Assembly (NCBI RefSeq): GCF_013403915.1
Contig: NZ_JABFDI010000001.1
Span: 310,001-374,000, forward strand
Length of the DNA: 64,000 nt
Reading direction: 5' to 3'
Origin: Winogradskyella pacifica
Lineage (GTDB): Bacteria; Bacteroidota; Bacteroidia; Flavobacteriales; Flavobacteriaceae
Part shown: piece after piece, positions 63,032-64,000 of the stretch
Layout: each line of letters starts with the position of its first letter
Position numbering within the stretch: position 1 is the first letter of the stretch
The notes under the pieces: model-generated
What the model was told of the DNA's origin: nothing
The model's database searches: none
The model's input: the letters and a program-made list of their open reading frames with translations, nothing else
Position numbers and translations under genes: made by a program

Positions 63032-64000
63032 ATGAAAAATTTATCTGTACTTCTACTTATCTTTTTAGCGTTGTTTTCTAATGCTCAAAATTCCATGGAA
63101 AGCGATATCAGTGCTATTGAAGACAAAATGATAGCCTGGAGACATCATTTTCACCAGAATCCCGAATTATCAAATAGAGAATTTAAAACGGCTGAAAAAA
63201 TAGCAGAACATTTAAAATCTTTAGGATTAGACGTTGAAACTGGTATTGCTAAAACTGGTGTTGTTGCGCTTTTAAAAGGTGATCACCCTGGAAAAGTTAT
63301 TGCTTTACGAGCAGACATCGACGCGTTACCTGTTACAGAACGAAACAATCTACCTTTTAAATCTGAAGTAAAAACTACATTTTTAAATACCGAAACAGGG
63401 GTGATGCATGCTTGTGGACACGATACGCATATTTCTATTTTAATGGCTACAGCAGAAGTATTATCTAAACATAAAGACAAAATAAAAGGGACTATAAAAT
63501 TTATCTTTCAACCCGCAGAAGAAGGGCCGCCTCCAGGTGAAGAAGGTGGAGCAAAATTGATGATAAAAGAAGGTGTTTTAGAAAATCCTAAAGTAGATGC
63601 CATATTCGGACTTCATATTGATTCTGGAACTCCTGTTGGCTCTATAACTTACAAAACGGGTGGCATTATGGCTGCTGTAGAGCGATTTGTCATTGATGTA
63701 AAGGGGAAACAAACACATGGCTCTCAACCTTGGTCTGGTGTTGATCCTATATTGATTTCGGCAAAAATAATTGATGGTTTGCAAACCATTATTAGTAGAG
63801 AGTCGGATCTTACTAACGAGGCTGCGGTAATTACTGTTGGTAAAATTACGTCTGGTACACGATTTAATATTATTCCGGAATCGGCAGAAATGATTGGAAC
63901 TGTTAGAACTTTAGATCCGAAAATGCGTGTTCACATTGAAAAGCGAATGACGGAAATGGTAGAAACAATTGCTAAAGCTTATGGTGGTGAGGCTTCTATT
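63032..64000 (+). CDS. M20-family amidohydrolase (N-acyl amino-acid hydrolase type), 3' end outside window
   Basis: The first 323 codons from the ATG at 63032; the frame runs off the window. Signal peptide MKNLSVLLLIFLALFSNAQ. The metal motif HACGHDTHISILMATAE, FIFQPAEEGPPPGEEGG and the dimerisation lid domain match the M20D amidohydrolases (hippurate/indole-acetyl-amino-acid hydrolases). Exported version, as is common in flavobacteria. Confidence 0.92.
   Translation, partial: MKNLSVLLLIFLALFSNAQNSMESDISAIEDKMIAWRHHFHQNPELSNREFKTAEKIAEHLKSLGLDVETGIAKTGVVALLKGDHPGKVIALRADIDALPVTERNNLPFKSEVKTTFLNTETGVMHACGHDTHISILMATAEVLSKHKDKIKGTIKFIFQPAEEGPPPGEEGGAKLMIKEGVLENPKVDAIFGLHIDSGTPVGSITYKTGGIMAAVERFVIDVKGKQTHGSQPWSGVDPILISAKIIDGLQTIISRESDLTNEAAVITVGKITSGTRFNIIPESAEMIGTVRTLDPKMRVHIEKRMTEMVETIAKAYGGEASI

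Overview
The window is a 64 kb chromosomal stretch of a low-GC member of the Bacteroidota, most likely a marine Flavobacteriaceae. The signs are a type IX secretion C-terminal sorting domain (55797-58727), Bacteroidota -7 boxes (TAnnTTTG) in front of several genes, short-signal lipoproteins, DUF4294 and DUF6952-type proteins, and the flavobacterial dispersed repeats built around AGGTTGAGCGCAGTCGAA and GTCATTGCGAGCA. No rRNA, tRNA or CRISPR array was seen. Species cannot be given.

Left part (1-15.4 kb): a LytS/LytTR two-component pair (the kinase is cut by the window edge), a GYF_2-like protein, a repeat-rich spacer with an 11-copy heptamer, fabV and lpd, a secreted S41 protease, a PAS-LuxR regulator, and an Lrp/AsnC regulator divergent from a methionine gamma-lyase-like enzyme followed by an NhaC-family transporter, probably a methionine catabolism/transport unit. 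Next come a peroxiredoxin, a thioredoxin and a small DUF6952-type protein. A flavin amine oxidase gene is then bracketed by direct copies of an intergenic repeat, and the second copy carries a broken duplicate of the DUF6952-type gene.

Middle part (15.49-29.60 kb): the main discovery of this window. About twelve short gene cassettes, nearly all on the + strand, are separated by 75-160 bp imperfect inverted-repeat elements that behave like integron attC sites. For most cassettes the few bases just 5' of the gene (GTT...) are the reverse complement of the bases just 3' of the same gene (...AAC), while neighbouring cassettes have different sequences. This is the R'/R'' signature of integron cassettes. 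The sequences do not fit the canonical RYYYAAC/GTTRRRY cores and no integrase is present. Cargo: a HEPN-like protein, a SLATT + CD-NTase CBASS-like pair, lipoproteins, a 614-aa protein with a PD-(D/E)XK nuclease domain, an aspartyl protease-PDZ lipoprotein, a VapBC-type toxin-antitoxin pair, small unknown and membrane proteins, and an MdaB-like quinone reductase with its divergent LysR regulator. An IS110-family fragment, a truncated flavobacterial protein and a worn element close the array at 29.6-30.8 kb.

Right part (30.8-64 kb): ordinary core genes. These are a ModF-like double-NBD ATPase, a CarboxypepD-regulatory-like protein (a 135 bp fragment of it lies inside a cassette at 22.9 kb), lplA, a hemolysin III family protein and DUF4294 gene pair, an ABC permease fused to an M1 peptidase with its ATPase, an M42 peptidase, a NUDIX hydrolase, a WYL regulator, a flippase, a PrsW protease, a three-gene propionyl/acyl-CoA carboxylase set, an amidohydrolase, an MsbA-like exporter, a DinB-like protein, an MFS pump, a large T9SS-exported protein, a Sua5/YrdC enzyme, an esterase lipoprotein, a UvrD/PcrA helicase and the start of an M20 amidohydrolase cut by the right edge.
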